Source of the DNA: Clostridia bacterium | GTDB taxonomy: Bacteria > Bacillota > Clostridia > Oscillospirales > Acutalibacteraceae | Direction: 5' to 3' | Length of the DNA: 64,000 bases | NCBI GenBank assembly: GCA_017468425.1 | Contig: JAFUIO010000029.1 | Location: forward strand, 1-64,000 | Part shown: positions 34,808 to 42,605 of the stretch, one piece after another | Layout of the letters: every line of letters begins with the position of its first letter | How positions within the stretch are numbered: the stretch's first letter is position 1 | Notes under the pieces: model-generated | Seen by the model: only the letters and a program-made list of their open reading frames with translations | The model's database searches: none | What the model was told of the DNA's origin: nothing | Position numbers and translations under genes: made by a program

Positions 34808-35350
34808 TTATCTGTGGAATCTTCCTGCAAGCTCATTATCAATTTCCTGAGGATATTTACCGCCAAGAATCATAAGTGCCAGCAATGCCACAACAGCTGA
34901 GCCGAGAGCATAATAGCCCTGACCTATGCCTTTTGTTGTAAGATACCCTGCAAGTACAATTATACCGTCAAGAATTGCCAGCATAATAAAATACATTGCA
35001 CCTCTTGCGTGGTTTTTCTTTTCTTTCAGCGAAGATACAAAATATACAATCGCTGCAAGTGCATACACTACAGGCAGAACAATATAAAGAACTGTATCAA
35101 GAAAACTGAATATTGCAGAAATCACAAGAAGTATTGCAGACAATGCAACAATACCAACCATCATCCATTTGCCGAAATACACATCGTTTTTCTGAATATA
35201 ATATTCAAGGGGACGAAGTTCGCCATATTCAGGGTATTCTGCTGTTATCATATTTTTTATTACAGCCTCTTCATCTGACGCTTTACTGCCGCAAAGAGGA
35301 CATACTTTTGCGTTTTCAGCGAGGTCAACATTACATTCATTACATCTCAT
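34808..35350 (-). CDS. DUF6320-like zinc-ribbon membrane protein
   Basis: 180 aa. An N-terminal zinc ribbon (CNECNVDLAENAKVCPLCGS) is followed by four hydrophobic helices (WMMVGIVALSAILLVISAIF; YIVLPVVYALAAIVYFVSSL; AMYFIMLAILDGIIVLAGYL; YYALGSAVVALLALMILGGK). From memory this matches DUF6320. Its start lies 12 bp after the acyltransferase stop; the same pairing is, as far as I know, common in clostridia, which suggests a lipid-related membrane role. Confidence 0.75.
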   Translation of the reverse strand: MRCNECNVDLAENAKVCPLCGSKASDEEAVIKNMITAEYPEYGELRPLEYYIQKNDVYFGKWMMVGIVALSAILLVISAIFSFLDTVLYIVLPVVYALAAIVYFVSSLKEKKNHARGAMYFIMLAILDGIIVLAGYLTTKGIGQGYYALGSAVVALLALMILGGKYPQEIDNELAGRFHR

Positions 35351-35362
35351 TTATTTTCCCTC

Positions 35363-36670
35363 TCAATCGTTACTTTCAACTCTCACACGCACTCCTCTTT
35401 CGCTGAGAACGCGGAAGAAAACACGCTGGACATCTGTCTTTTCCGAATCACTGGTAAAAGATATATTTATAATTGAATTATAAGTAATCATCGCACAAAG
35501 TATTTTCTTTGTGGGGCTTGAACCCAGAAGACATTCCACACGTTCAACATGTTCATACATTTCTGGCGGAAGTTTTACAATACCGAGGTTTGTCATACCG
35601 CTTGTGAACTTATTTTCACCTGCGTGGTCGAAAATGAACTGCATAACAGGTTTTTTAAGGAAGCTCGGCACAATACCGAGAATGGGATTTGAAGCATCTC
35701 TTGCGTTGACGCACAGCATTTTATGAAGTGAATCATCCGAAAGGCCTTCCTCCATTTTGCCTTTTACCATTTCAAAAATTTCTTCAAAAGTGATATCAGT
35801 TCTTCCTTTCGGATTGAAACCTACGTTTGCAAAAAGAGAGAAGTTTCTCAAAGTCTTCGACTTATAACGTGCTCGCAAGCTTGCGGGAATTGAAATTTTG
35901 ATAGGTTTATTTACTTTGCCCGGAGCAGTTTTATAAAAAGCATAAAGGTATGCTACCATAAGGAATTCCGTAATAGTCATTGAGTGTGCTTTTGCTGCCG
36001 CTTTCAAATCTTCAACAGGAATAAGTCCGTGAATTACTTTATAATAATTTTTGATAGCGGGTGCTTTGTAGCAATAAGCAGTTTCTTCCTTACGTGTAAG
36101 GCCTTTTGTTTCCTTTGTATAGTTTTTGCGGAAGCTGTCTTCAAACTCATACTTTCTGGGTTTGTAGTCAATATCAGCAATATCTTCCGTACGTGTAATT
36201 TTAACGCCCTTGAGTTCAAGATAACGTGCAACAAGAGTTTTGTTGAAAACAAGTGCTGCACCGCCGTCTGCGATAGCATGGAAAGTTTCGATAGATATTC
36301 TGTTTTTATAATAGAGAATTCGCATTGCAGGTTTTGTACTTTCACCCATCTGAATATATCTGCACGGATAATAATCTTCAGGCTCAACGATATCAAGGTC
36401 ATCTTTTCTTTCAAAATAATACCAGAACAAGCCTGATTTAATATTCACAAGAAAGCTCGGAAAGCGTGGTGCAATATCTTTAAGTGCCTGTTTCAGGATA
36501 ACGGGGTCAACTTCTTCTTTCATAATAAAAGCAAAGCGATAAACGGTGCTCCAACCATGTCTGGCGGCATTGGGATAAATTGTTGCAGCCACATCAAGGG
36601 GAAACCACTGCGGCACTTCGCTTACTTCTTCACAGTCTTCTTTAATAGGGTTTATTTTCCAATCAGCCAT
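35363..36670 (-). CDS. Condensation-fold acyltransferase (alcohol acetyltransferase-like)
   Basis: 435 aa, soluble. The HxxxDG catalytic motif of the CAT/condensation superfamily is intact (ETFHAIADGGAAL, residue ~140), with DFGWG-type features replaced by SLFANVGFNPKGR near residue 290. Resembles bacterial members of the alcohol acetyltransferase/PapA-like group that move acyl chains from CoA or carrier proteins to hydroxyl groups. ATG 36670 is chosen (GGAAAGGAAA ahead). Its first eight bases overlap the end of the SecB gene, giving coupled translation. The acyl acceptor is unknown, possibly a glycolipid. Confidence 0.78.
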   Translation of the reverse strand: MADWKINPIKEDCEEVSEVPQWFPLDVAATIYPNAARHGWSTVYRFAFIMKEEVDPVILKQALKDIAPRFPSFLVNIKSGLFWYYFERKDDLDIVEPEDYYPCRYIQMGESTKPAMRILYYKNRISIETFHAIADGGAALVFNKTLVARYLELKGVKITRTEDIADIDYKPRKYEFEDSFRKNYTKETKGLTRKEETAYCYKAPAIKNYYKVIHGLIPVEDLKAAAKAHSMTITEFLMVAYLYAFYKTAPGKVNKPIKISIPASLRARYKSKTLRNFSLFANVGFNPKGRTDITFEEIFEMVKGKMEEGLSDDSLHKMLCVNARDASNPILGIVPSFLKKPVMQFIFDHAGENKFTSGMTNLGIVKLPPEMYEHVERVECLLGSSPTKKILCAMITYNSIINISFTSDSEKTDVQRVFFRVLSERGVRVRVESND

Positions 36671-37073
36671 TTGCGTTTCCTTTCCAGTTTTCATTTTTCT
36701 CTATTTTATATATACTCTGATTTTCGATATCCATAATCGGTACAATAATAGGCATAATACCTGAGTTTGCAGTAACAGTTGTTATCATACTCCTGATATA
36801 CGGGAAAAGAGAATTGAATGTTTCTTTATGGAGCACTTCCCGAGGTGCTTCCGTAAATTCAAAAAGACCTGAAAGTACAATTTTAAGATTGAATGTATCA
36901 GGCTCATTCTTATCCTGAATTTCAACTGTCATTTCACCACGGCAGGTGCCGTTATTTGCATATTTCACGTTATATGAATATTTAGTCTGAATCTCCATAG
37001 GAGTCGTTTTTGTTCTTTTGTTAACAAAAATAATTTCATCAGCTCTGTAGCCTTTAAGTTTTGCGTTTGCCAT
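36663..37073 (-). CDS. SecB-like protein-export chaperone
   Basis: 136 aa, SecB fold by pattern (KLKGYRADEIIFVNKRTKTT, IVLSGLFEFTEAPREVLHKE, LFPYIRSMITTVTANSGIMP). The last string matches the SecB helix-1 region and its conserved P-rich end. SecB is classically proteobacterial; Firmicute homologues exist but their clients are unclear. It leads an operon with an acyltransferase and a zinc-ribbon membrane protein, so it may have a dedicated role, as SecB-like chaperones do elsewhere. GGAGTG precedes the ATG. Confidence 0.8.
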   Translation of the reverse strand: MANAKLKGYRADEIIFVNKRTKTTPMEIQTKYSYNVKYANNGTCRGEMTVEIQDKNEPDTFNLKIVLSGLFEFTEAPREVLHKETFNSLFPYIRSMITTVTANSGIMPIIVPIMDIENQSIYKIEKNENWKGNANG

Positions 37074-37242
37074 ATTTCCACTCCTTTTTGTAAAACATAC
37101 AATAATTTTAACACATTAAATATGACTTTACAAGAAAATTTATTCATTTAACATTATGTTAATTTTTTGACCATAAAGCAACAATAGTTTACAAACGCAT
37201 ATCCGTAAATTCTGAAGAATTATTATAATTTGCTTCCACGCC

Positions 37243-37270
37243 TTGACTTTATTTCAAAAAAAGGTATAAT
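37243..37270 (+). promoter_or_regulatory. Promoter of the 65-aa peptide gene
   Basis: TTGACT (37243-37248), 16 bp, TATAAT (37265-37270), close to consensus, 38 bp before the ATG. Confidence 0.7.
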
Positions 37271-37308
37271 AATATTGTAAATTACATTTCGAAAGGAGAT
37301 CAGACAAT

Positions 37309-37506
37309 ATGGATATTCAGGCAATTCTTACAATGGTAACAGACTTCTTCTCAAGCATTCCCTGGCAGAACGTAATCGACGGTTTCGTAAGCAGTATTCA
37401 GGGTATCAACTGGGATTCACTCGGAAAGCTTTTTGAAGGTTTTGACCTTTCAAACGGTTTCCTTCAGTCTATCATCGATATGTTCCAGGGCCTTTTCGCT
37501 GCTTAA
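37309..37506 (+). CDS. 65-aa acidic amphipathic small protein
   Basis: 65 aa, no signal peptide and no Cys. It has seven acidic and one basic residue (net about -6), with regular hydrophobic spacing suited to two or three amphipathic helices (ILTMVTDFFSSIPWQNVIDG, GFLQSIIDMFQGLFAA). It has its own near-consensus promoter, an excellent AAAGGAGAT ribosome site and a strong terminator, so it is probably highly expressed. I recognise no family. The general character recalls acidic beta-type phenol-soluble modulins, but there is no sequence match I can claim. The codon pattern is coding-like (third-position bias). Confidence 0.7.
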   Translation: MDIQAILTMVTDFFSSIPWQNVIDGFVSSIQGINWDSLGKLFEGFDLSNGFLQSIIDMFQGLFAA

Positions 37507-37560
37507 TTTAAGCTGACAAAATACAGACACATATCGGATGTATCTGAACAAACAGTTTAG

Positions 37561-37589
37561 CCGGATGTTAAAAACATCCGGTTTTTCTT
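37561..37589 (+). terminator. Terminator of the 65-aa peptide gene
   Basis: CCGGATGTT pairs with AACATCCGG around AAA, followed by TTTTTCTTTT. Confidence 0.9.
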
Positions 37590-37648
37590 TTCTGTAATTC
37601 AGACAATAAACCCCATACACTTTTCGGCGAGTGTATGGGGTTAAATCA

Positions 37649-39346
37649 TTATGGTGTTGTTACTTCAGGGGTTGCAGGAGCATCCGTTGCGGGAGTCTGG
37701 CTCTGTGTATTATCTCCGCCCCACCAATCTTTTACGGTTGTATCTTCAACAGATGGTGCTGTTGTTTCGTATGAACCGTAAGTTGTGGTTTCACCTGACC
37801 ATGAGTATGTGGTTGCTTCTGTTGTGTTATAGTAATAAGATGATGAATAGTTGTTATAATCATAACTTGAACTATTTGAATTACTACCACTGTTTTCAGG
37901 TTTCTTGTTGAGATAGTTGGTAAGAACATTAACTCTGTCATTGCTCAGAGAAATGTTTGTTTTTCCATAAAGCAATTTCTGCAACTGCTGTGCAGCGAGA
38001 GGATAGTCAACAGCCCAACAGGAAGCACCATTAATTGTAGCTGAAGCTCTTGCATCCTGTGTTGGGAATGTTTCCTGCTTCATCTCATAGCCAATCCAGT
38101 TTTCACTTAAAGCCTGCTTGCCGTAAGAAAGGATGGCATTCTTCTTCATATTTGTTTTGATATAAGGCAACACTGCGTCTATAGCTTTATAAAGCTGTGC
38201 AACATTAGCACCCTTGACCTTATTCATAATACCTGTAATAACGCGGCGCTGATTTTTTGTACGGCTTACGTCACTGTCAGGATAATACTTTCTTATACGT
38301 GAATAGGCAAGTGCTTCGCCGCCGTTAAGAAGAACTGAATCACCTGATGAAATATTATATCTTGTTGTTCTGTTGATGTATGATGCAAAGCCGGGTTCAA
38401 CAGGTACATTTACACCGCCCAATGCATCAATAACATTTTCGAACGATTCAAAATAAACACTGACATAATAATCGATATCAATTTTATAGTTATTCTCTAT
38501 AACTTCAATGATGCCCTTCGGTCCGCCGAAGAAACATGCAGCATTGATTTTATCGTATCTGTCATCGCCGTCAACATTCATATAAATATAACTGTCACGC
38601 ATAATTGAAGCGAGAGTTATTGTTTTTGTTTTCTTATTTACAGAAGCAATAATCAACGAGTCTGAACGTCCGTTTGAGTTTTCACTGCCCGATGCATCCT
38701 GGCCGATAAGGAGTATATTGATAACATTTTTGCTATCCATAATTTCACCGTTATTATTAGCCCATTTTTTGAGATAATCGTTAAGTGAAGCTGCATCACC
38801 GACATCGAACATTGTATCGAAGTCTTCTTCCTCAGCCAGAGTTTCACCTGCTTTTGTAGGCAAAGCCAGACCTTCATCATAGATATCGTCAAACTTGCCG
38901 TTGAACACGAGAACTACGATTACCGCCACAATGCAAAGTGACAGGAATGCAATCAATATAGAGTATAATACCTTTTTCTTTTTCGCTTCTTCCATTTCTT
39001 CAGAATCCTCTTCTACACGAGAATCTGCAGGAATTCTCTGATTCTTCGGCGTATAATCCGCATTGTAATCAGGTGTGCTTAAATCATCATAAACAGGAGC
39101 ATCGTAGTCGCTGTATTCCTGTTCTGCAAAGCTTTCCTGCACAACCTCCTGCTGACCGGGCTTGTCATCAGAAATTGTCGAATAATTGTACTGCGCATTT
39201 CCTTTTTCGTCAAAATCATCATACTTATTCAGAAAAGAAAAAGCGTCTTCAAGAAGCTCATCGATATTACTGTTGTCTTTCCGGAAATCAGCAAAGAGGT
39301 CCTTGTTAGTATTAGGATTTTTGCCTGAATTATCCTTCTCGCTCAT
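37649..39346 (-). CDS. LytR-CpsA-Psr (LCP) family cell-wall ligase
   Basis: 565 aa. A long acidic cytoplasmic N-terminus (~1-120) is followed by a transmembrane helix (~125-146: VLYSILIAFLSLCIVAVIVV) and an extracellular LCP domain (~205-440). Signatures: INILLIGQDASGS, NGRSDSLIIASVN (catalytic Arg/Asp region), LASIMRDSYIYM, YDKINAACFFGG and ALAYSRIRKYYPDSDVSRTK. The C-terminal ~90 residues are Ser/Tyr/Thr-rich, likely wall-spanning. LCP enzymes attach teichoic acids or capsule polymers to peptidoglycan. ATG 39346 has AAGGAAGTG upstream; a longer start at 39382 is less likely. Confidence 0.9.
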   Translation of the reverse strand: MSEKDNSGKNPNTNKDLFADFRKDNSNIDELLEDAFSFLNKYDDFDEKGNAQYNYSTISDDKPGQQEVVQESFAEQEYSDYDAPVYDDLSTPDYNADYTPKNQRIPADSRVEEDSEEMEEAKKKKVLYSILIAFLSLCIVAVIVVLVFNGKFDDIYDEGLALPTKAGETLAEEEDFDTMFDVGDAASLNDYLKKWANNNGEIMDSKNVINILLIGQDASGSENSNGRSDSLIIASVNKKTKTITLASIMRDSYIYMNVDGDDRYDKINAACFFGGPKGIIEVIENNYKIDIDYYVSVYFESFENVIDALGGVNVPVEPGFASYINRTTRYNISSGDSVLLNGGEALAYSRIRKYYPDSDVSRTKNQRRVITGIMNKVKGANVAQLYKAIDAVLPYIKTNMKKNAILSYGKQALSENWIGYEMKQETFPTQDARASATINGASCWAVDYPLAAQQLQKLLYGKTNISLSNDRVNVLTNYLNKKPENSGSNSNSSSYDYNNYSSSYYYNTTEATTYSWSGETTTYGSYETTAPSVEDTTVKDWWGGDNTQSQTPATDAPATPEVTTP

Positions 39347-39531
39347 GATTTTCACTTCCTTCTGCTTCTTGTATACTATCAATTACATATTATCTCATAT
39401 AAAAGCATTATTATAGTTCTTAAAAAGAATTTTATGCAAAAATATAATTAACAATTATTAAGAATATGTATAATATATTATATGGTAATAAAAAATTAAC
39501 AATTTAAACTGAATTTGTCAGTTGTTTATAG

Positions 39532-39560
39532 TTGACAAGCCACAAAATATGTTGTATAAT
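39532..39560 (+). promoter_or_regulatory. Perfect consensus promoter of rpsU
   Basis: TTGACA, 17 bp, TATAAT (39532-39537 and 39555-39560), 53 bp before the ATG; the strongest promoter in the window. The AT-rich rest of the 39347-39531 gap holds no gene. Confidence 0.85.
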
Positions 39561-39613
39561 AATGACCGTTAATACAAAATTTGCCCCTGCAAACAGCGGA
39601 GGGAGGGAATAAG

Positions 39614-39790
39614 ATGAGTCAGGTAAAAGTTAAAGAAAACGAGTCTTTGGACAGCGCACTCAGAAGATTTAAAAGACAGACTTCAAGAGACGGTGTTATC
39701 CAGGAAGTTCGTAAAAGAGAGCACTATGAAAAGCCTTCTGTAAAAAGAAAGAAGAAGTCTGAAGCTGCTCGTAAACGCAAATTCAAATAA
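39614..39790 (+). CDS. rpsU: Small ribosomal subunit protein bS21
   Basis: 58 aa, standard length. [20 protein letters not shown] and the Lys/Arg-rich C-terminus ([15 protein letters not shown]) are diagnostic. It binds the 3' end of 16S rRNA and aids initiation. ATG 39614 with GGAGGGAAT ahead. It is followed by a strong terminator. Confidence 0.96.
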   Translation: MSQVKVKENESLDSALRRFKRQTSRDGVIQEVRKREHYEKPSVKRKKKSEAARKRKFK

Positions 39791-39796
39791 GTATTT

Positions 39797-39829
39797 AAAA
39801 AGGACAAGCTGTTAACACTTGTCCTTTTT
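39797..39829 (+). terminator. Terminator of rpsU
   Basis: AAAAGGACAAG pairs with CTTGTCCTTTT, then a T-run. Confidence 0.85.
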
Positions 39830-39846
39830 ATTTTGGAGAGATTTAT

Positions 39847-40911
39847 ATGAACAATATAGAAAGACTTACATCTGCATTAAAAAGCCACGAATGCCTGCTT
39901 ATACAAAGCGAGGTTAACAGATTATATGCAACGGGCTTTCATTCTTCAGCCGGATATCTTGTTGCAGGCACAAACGGCTCTGCTTTTTTCACCGATTCAA
40001 GATATATTGAAGCTGCACAGAAAGAAATAACCGCCTGCACCGTTAAACTTCTTACAGATTTCAAAGAAGATGTGGCAGAATACATTTTCCAGCACGGATA
40101 TAAAAAAATCCACATTGAAGCTGAAAAAACACCTGTAGCAAGAATGAATTTTCTTGCTAAAAATATGAAGTTTGCAAAAATATGTGCTGACGGTGCACTT
40201 GATAACAAGCTTTCACTTCTGAGAGAAATCAAAACGACTGAGGAAACAGAAAAAATCAGGAAAGCACAGCTTATTGCAGAAAAAGCATTTGATGAAATTC
40301 TTTCTTTTATAAAAGTGGGTGTAAGGGAAATTGAAATTGCAGCAAAGCTTGAAAATGTAATGCGACTTAACGGCTCTGACGGATTTTCTTTTGATACAAT
40401 TGCTATTGCGGGAAAAAACACATCCAAGCCTCATGGTGTACCCACAGATAACAAGGTTGAATCAGGCGATTTTATTACAATGGATTTCGGTGCTGTTTAT
40501 AATTCCTACAGAAGTGATATGACAAGAACTGTTGCTGTGGGAAATATAAGCGATAAACAGAAAGAAGTTTACAATACTGTTCTGAAAGCACAGGAAAGTG
40601 CATTGAGCATTCTCAGGCCCGGTATTAAATGTGCAGATGCAGACAAAGCGGCTCGTGATGTTATTAAAAATGCAGGATACGGAAATTATTTCGGACATTC
40701 TCTAGGCCACGGTGTAGGAATTGAAGTTCACGAAACGCCCAACCTTGCGCCAAAATCAAAAGCAGAATTAAAACCCGGTAATGTGGTAACTGTCGAGCCG
40801 GGCATTTATATCCCTGATGAATTCGGAGTAAGAATTGAAGATTTTGTTGTTATAACCGAAACAGGATACGAAAATCTTACGTCATCACCCAAGAACTTAA
40901 TAGTATTATAA
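39847..40911 (+). CDS. M24 family Xaa-Pro aminopeptidase
   Basis: 354 aa, a creatinase N-domain (1-120) plus a pita-bread M24 domain. All five metal ligands are visible: Asp in TMDFGAVY (~213), Asp in SDMTRT (~224), His in FGHSLGHGVG (~286), Glu in VTVEPGIY (~318) and Glu in GVRIEDF (~332). It removes N-terminal residues before proline, in the cytoplasm, in peptide recycling. GGAG seven bases before the ATG. In Firmicutes this gene often precedes efp, but not here. Confidence 0.92.
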   Translation: MNNIERLTSALKSHECLLIQSEVNRLYATGFHSSAGYLVAGTNGSAFFTDSRYIEAAQKEITACTVKLLTDFKEDVAEYIFQHGYKKIHIEAEKTPVARMNFLAKNMKFAKICADGALDNKLSLLREIKTTEETEKIRKAQLIAEKAFDEILSFIKVGVREIEIAAKLENVMRLNGSDGFSFDTIAIAGKNTSKPHGVPTDNKVESGDFITMDFGAVYNSYRSDMTRTVAVGNISDKQKEVYNTVLKAQESALSILRPGIKCADADKAARDVIKNAGYGNYFGHSLGHGVGIEVHETPNLAPKSKAELKPGNVVTVEPGIYIPDEFGVRIEDFVVITETGYENLTSSPKNLIVL

Positions 40912-40913
40912 AA

Positions 40914-40944
40914 ATAAGGACAGAGAATTCTCTGTCCTTTTATT
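40914..40944. terminator. Bidirectional terminator between the aminopeptidase and UDG genes
   Basis: The perfect 20-bp palindrome GGACAGAGAATTCTCTGTCC (40918-40937) is followed by TTTTATTTT. Confidence 0.8.
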
Positions 40945-41520
40945 TTAGTCGTAAGTTCTTTCGCATATTTCGTTGATTTTATCACGCAAAGCCATAAAAT
41001 CATCAAATGCAGCAGGTTTATTGTTAGGATTGCGAAGAAGTGCCGCAGGATGGAAAGTGCCCATAAAAAGAGTTCCTTTTTTATCAATAAACTGACCGTG
41101 TTGCTGTGTTACCTTAAAATCAGGTGAAATAAGTCTCTGCGCAGAAATCCTGCCGAGACAAACAATAATTTTAGGCTTCATAAGCCTTACCTGCTCTCTC
41201 AGCCAATTGATGCAAACATCCTGTTCAGCGGGTAACGGGTCGCGATTTTTAGGCGGTCTGCATTTTACCATATTTGCAATATAAATATTTTTATTTCTGT
41301 CAAGGTCAATACAGGCAAGCATTGAGTCAAGAAGTTTTCCGCTTCTGCCGACAAAAGGTTCACCCTGCAAATCCTCGTTTTCACCGGGACCTTCGCCTAT
41401 AAACATAACTTCTGCATTTTCGTTTCCTTTTCCGAAAACAAGATTGGTTCTTGTTTTTGCAAGTTCACATTTATCGCAAGACATACACTCACTTTTGAGT
41501 TCTTCCCAATTTGTATACAT
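40945..41520 (-). CDS. Uracil-DNA glycosylase, family 4 type
   Basis: 191 aa. Iron-sulfur-type cysteines lie at residues 12, 15 and 18 (ECMSCDKC) and in the middle ([13 protein letters not shown]). Active-site motif 1 is [20 protein letters not shown] and motif 2 is [10 protein letters not shown]. It excises uracil from DNA. Family 4 UDGs are frequent in clostridia. It is transcribed alone, convergent with the aminopeptidase gene. Confidence 0.9.
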   Translation of the reverse strand: MYTNWEELKSECMSCDKCELAKTRTNLVFGKGNENAEVMFIGEGPGENEDLQGEPFVGRSGKLLDSMLACIDLDRNKNIYIANMVKCRPPKNRDPLPAEQDVCINWLREQVRLMKPKIIVCLGRISAQRLISPDFKVTQQHGQFIDKKGTLFMGTFHPAALLRNPNNKPAAFDDFMALRDKINEICERTYD

Positions 41521-41652
41521 ATATTAAAATCCTTTCAGATATTCTTTTTTTAATTGTAACATATTTCAACATAAAATTCATCAATATTATTGAAAAAAAA
41601 TCAAAATAGTAGTAAAATAATATGGTAAAAAATATTTTGGAGGAATACATAC

Positions 41653-42231
41653 ATGAAAAAGTTAGTATTAGTTGAAACTTCAGCTCGTCACGTACACGTA
41701 AGTGCAGAAGATCTTGCAACACTTTTCGGTGAAGGTTATGAACTCACAAAGAAAAAAGACCTTTCTCAGCCCGGACAGTTTGCTTGTGAAGAAAGAGTTC
41801 AGGTTATCGGACCTAAAGGTTCATTCCCTGCTGTTTCTATCCTCGGTCCTACACGTCCTGCTACACAGGTTGAGCTTTCAGCTTCTGACGCTCGTTCAAT
41901 CGGCATTACAGCTCCCTGCCGTGAATCAGGTGACACTGCTTCATCAGGTGCTTGCAAGCTTGTAGGCCCCAAAGGCGAAGTTGAACTCAGCGAAGGTGCA
42001 ATCGTTGCAAAACGTCACATCCACTGCACACCCGAAGATGCTGAAAACTACGGTCTTCAGGACAAACAGGTTGTTTCAGTTAAAATCGAATCAGACGGCA
42101 GAACACTCGTTTTCGGCGATGTTATCTGCAGAGTAAGCCCCTCTTATGCACTTGCTATGCACATTGACACAGACGAATCAAATGCTGCATTTGCAACACC
42201 CGGACTTCAGGGTGAAATCATCACAGACTGA
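41653..42231 (+). CDS. PduL-type phosphate acyltransferase
   Basis: 192 aa with two beta-barrel halves. The zinc-binding His motifs SARHVHVS (N-half) and AKRHIHCTPEDA (C-half) and the active-site loop GPTRPATQVELS are typical of PduL, which interconverts acyl-CoA and acyl-phosphate. No microcompartment shell genes are near and the N-terminus lacks an obvious encapsulation helix, so it probably acts as the housekeeping phosphotransacetylase/propionyl transferase. GGAGG precedes the ATG. Confidence 0.88.
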   Translation: MKKLVLVETSARHVHVSAEDLATLFGEGYELTKKKDLSQPGQFACEERVQVIGPKGSFPAVSILGPTRPATQVELSASDARSIGITAPCRESGDTASSGACKLVGPKGEVELSEGAIVAKRHIHCTPEDAENYGLQDKQVVSVKIESDGRTLVFGDVICRVSPSYALAMHIDTDESNAAFATPGLQGEIITD

Positions 42232-42251
42232 TTCTGATAATTTCAGTTTAT

Positions 42252-42285
42252 AAAAATCTCTCCTCAAAACGGAGAGATTTTTTTG
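42252..42285 (+). terminator. Terminator of the PduL-type gene
   Basis: AATCTCTCC pairs with GGAGAGATT, followed by TTTTTTG. Confidence 0.88.
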
Positions 42286-42298
42286 TTATGTACAAAAC

Positions 42299-42326
42299 TG
42301 CCGAGTGTCCTTGCGAACACTCGGCA
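42299..42326 (-). terminator. Terminator of the acyltransferase-ligase-ACP operon
   Basis: GCCGAGTGT (42300-42308) pairs with ACACTCGGC (42317-42325); on the minus strand AGTTTTG follows. It lies ~25 bp after the ACP gene. Confidence 0.7.
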
Positions 42327-42351
42327 AATCAGCGGTCTTTTTATTGTTTAT

Positions 42352-42591
42352 TTAGCCCATTTCACCTTTAAGGAAGTTTACAACGTCGCCAACTGTTGCG
42401 AATGACATAAGCACTCTGTCGGGGATTGTTACGTTGTATGTTTCTTCGATTTTGCAGATGATTTCGAACAATTCAAATGAATTGAGACCGAATTCTGCTG
42501 TAAGAGCTGTGTCCATTGTAACCTCGGGAAGGGGTTCATCTGTGTACTCTTCGATAATCGCCTTAAGTTCTGCTATCATTTTTTCTTCCAT
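42352..42591 (-). CDS. Acyl carrier protein
   Basis: 79 aa, typical ACP size and acidity. The phosphopantetheine Ser38 lies in FGLNSFELFEI, where the usual DSLD is NSFE, marking a specialised ACP and not the fatty-acid-synthase one. ATG 42591 is chosen because GGAGG lies eight bases ahead. An upstream ATG at 42606 overlaps the ligase stop and has no site of its own. Being last in an operon with an adenylating ligase and an acyltransferase, it should carry the activated acyl chain. Confidence 0.88.
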   Translation of the reverse strand: MEEKMIAELKAIIEEYTDEPLPEVTMDTALTAEFGLNSFELFEIICKIEETYNVTIPDRVLMSFATVGDVVNFLKGEMG

Positions 42592-42605
42592 TTTTAATTC
42601 CTCCA

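Noticed and set aside
41653..42231. PduL-type enzyme as a sign of a bacterial microcompartment
   Set aside because: No shell proteins or signature diol/ethanolamine enzymes nearby; a housekeeping phosphotransacylase is simpler.
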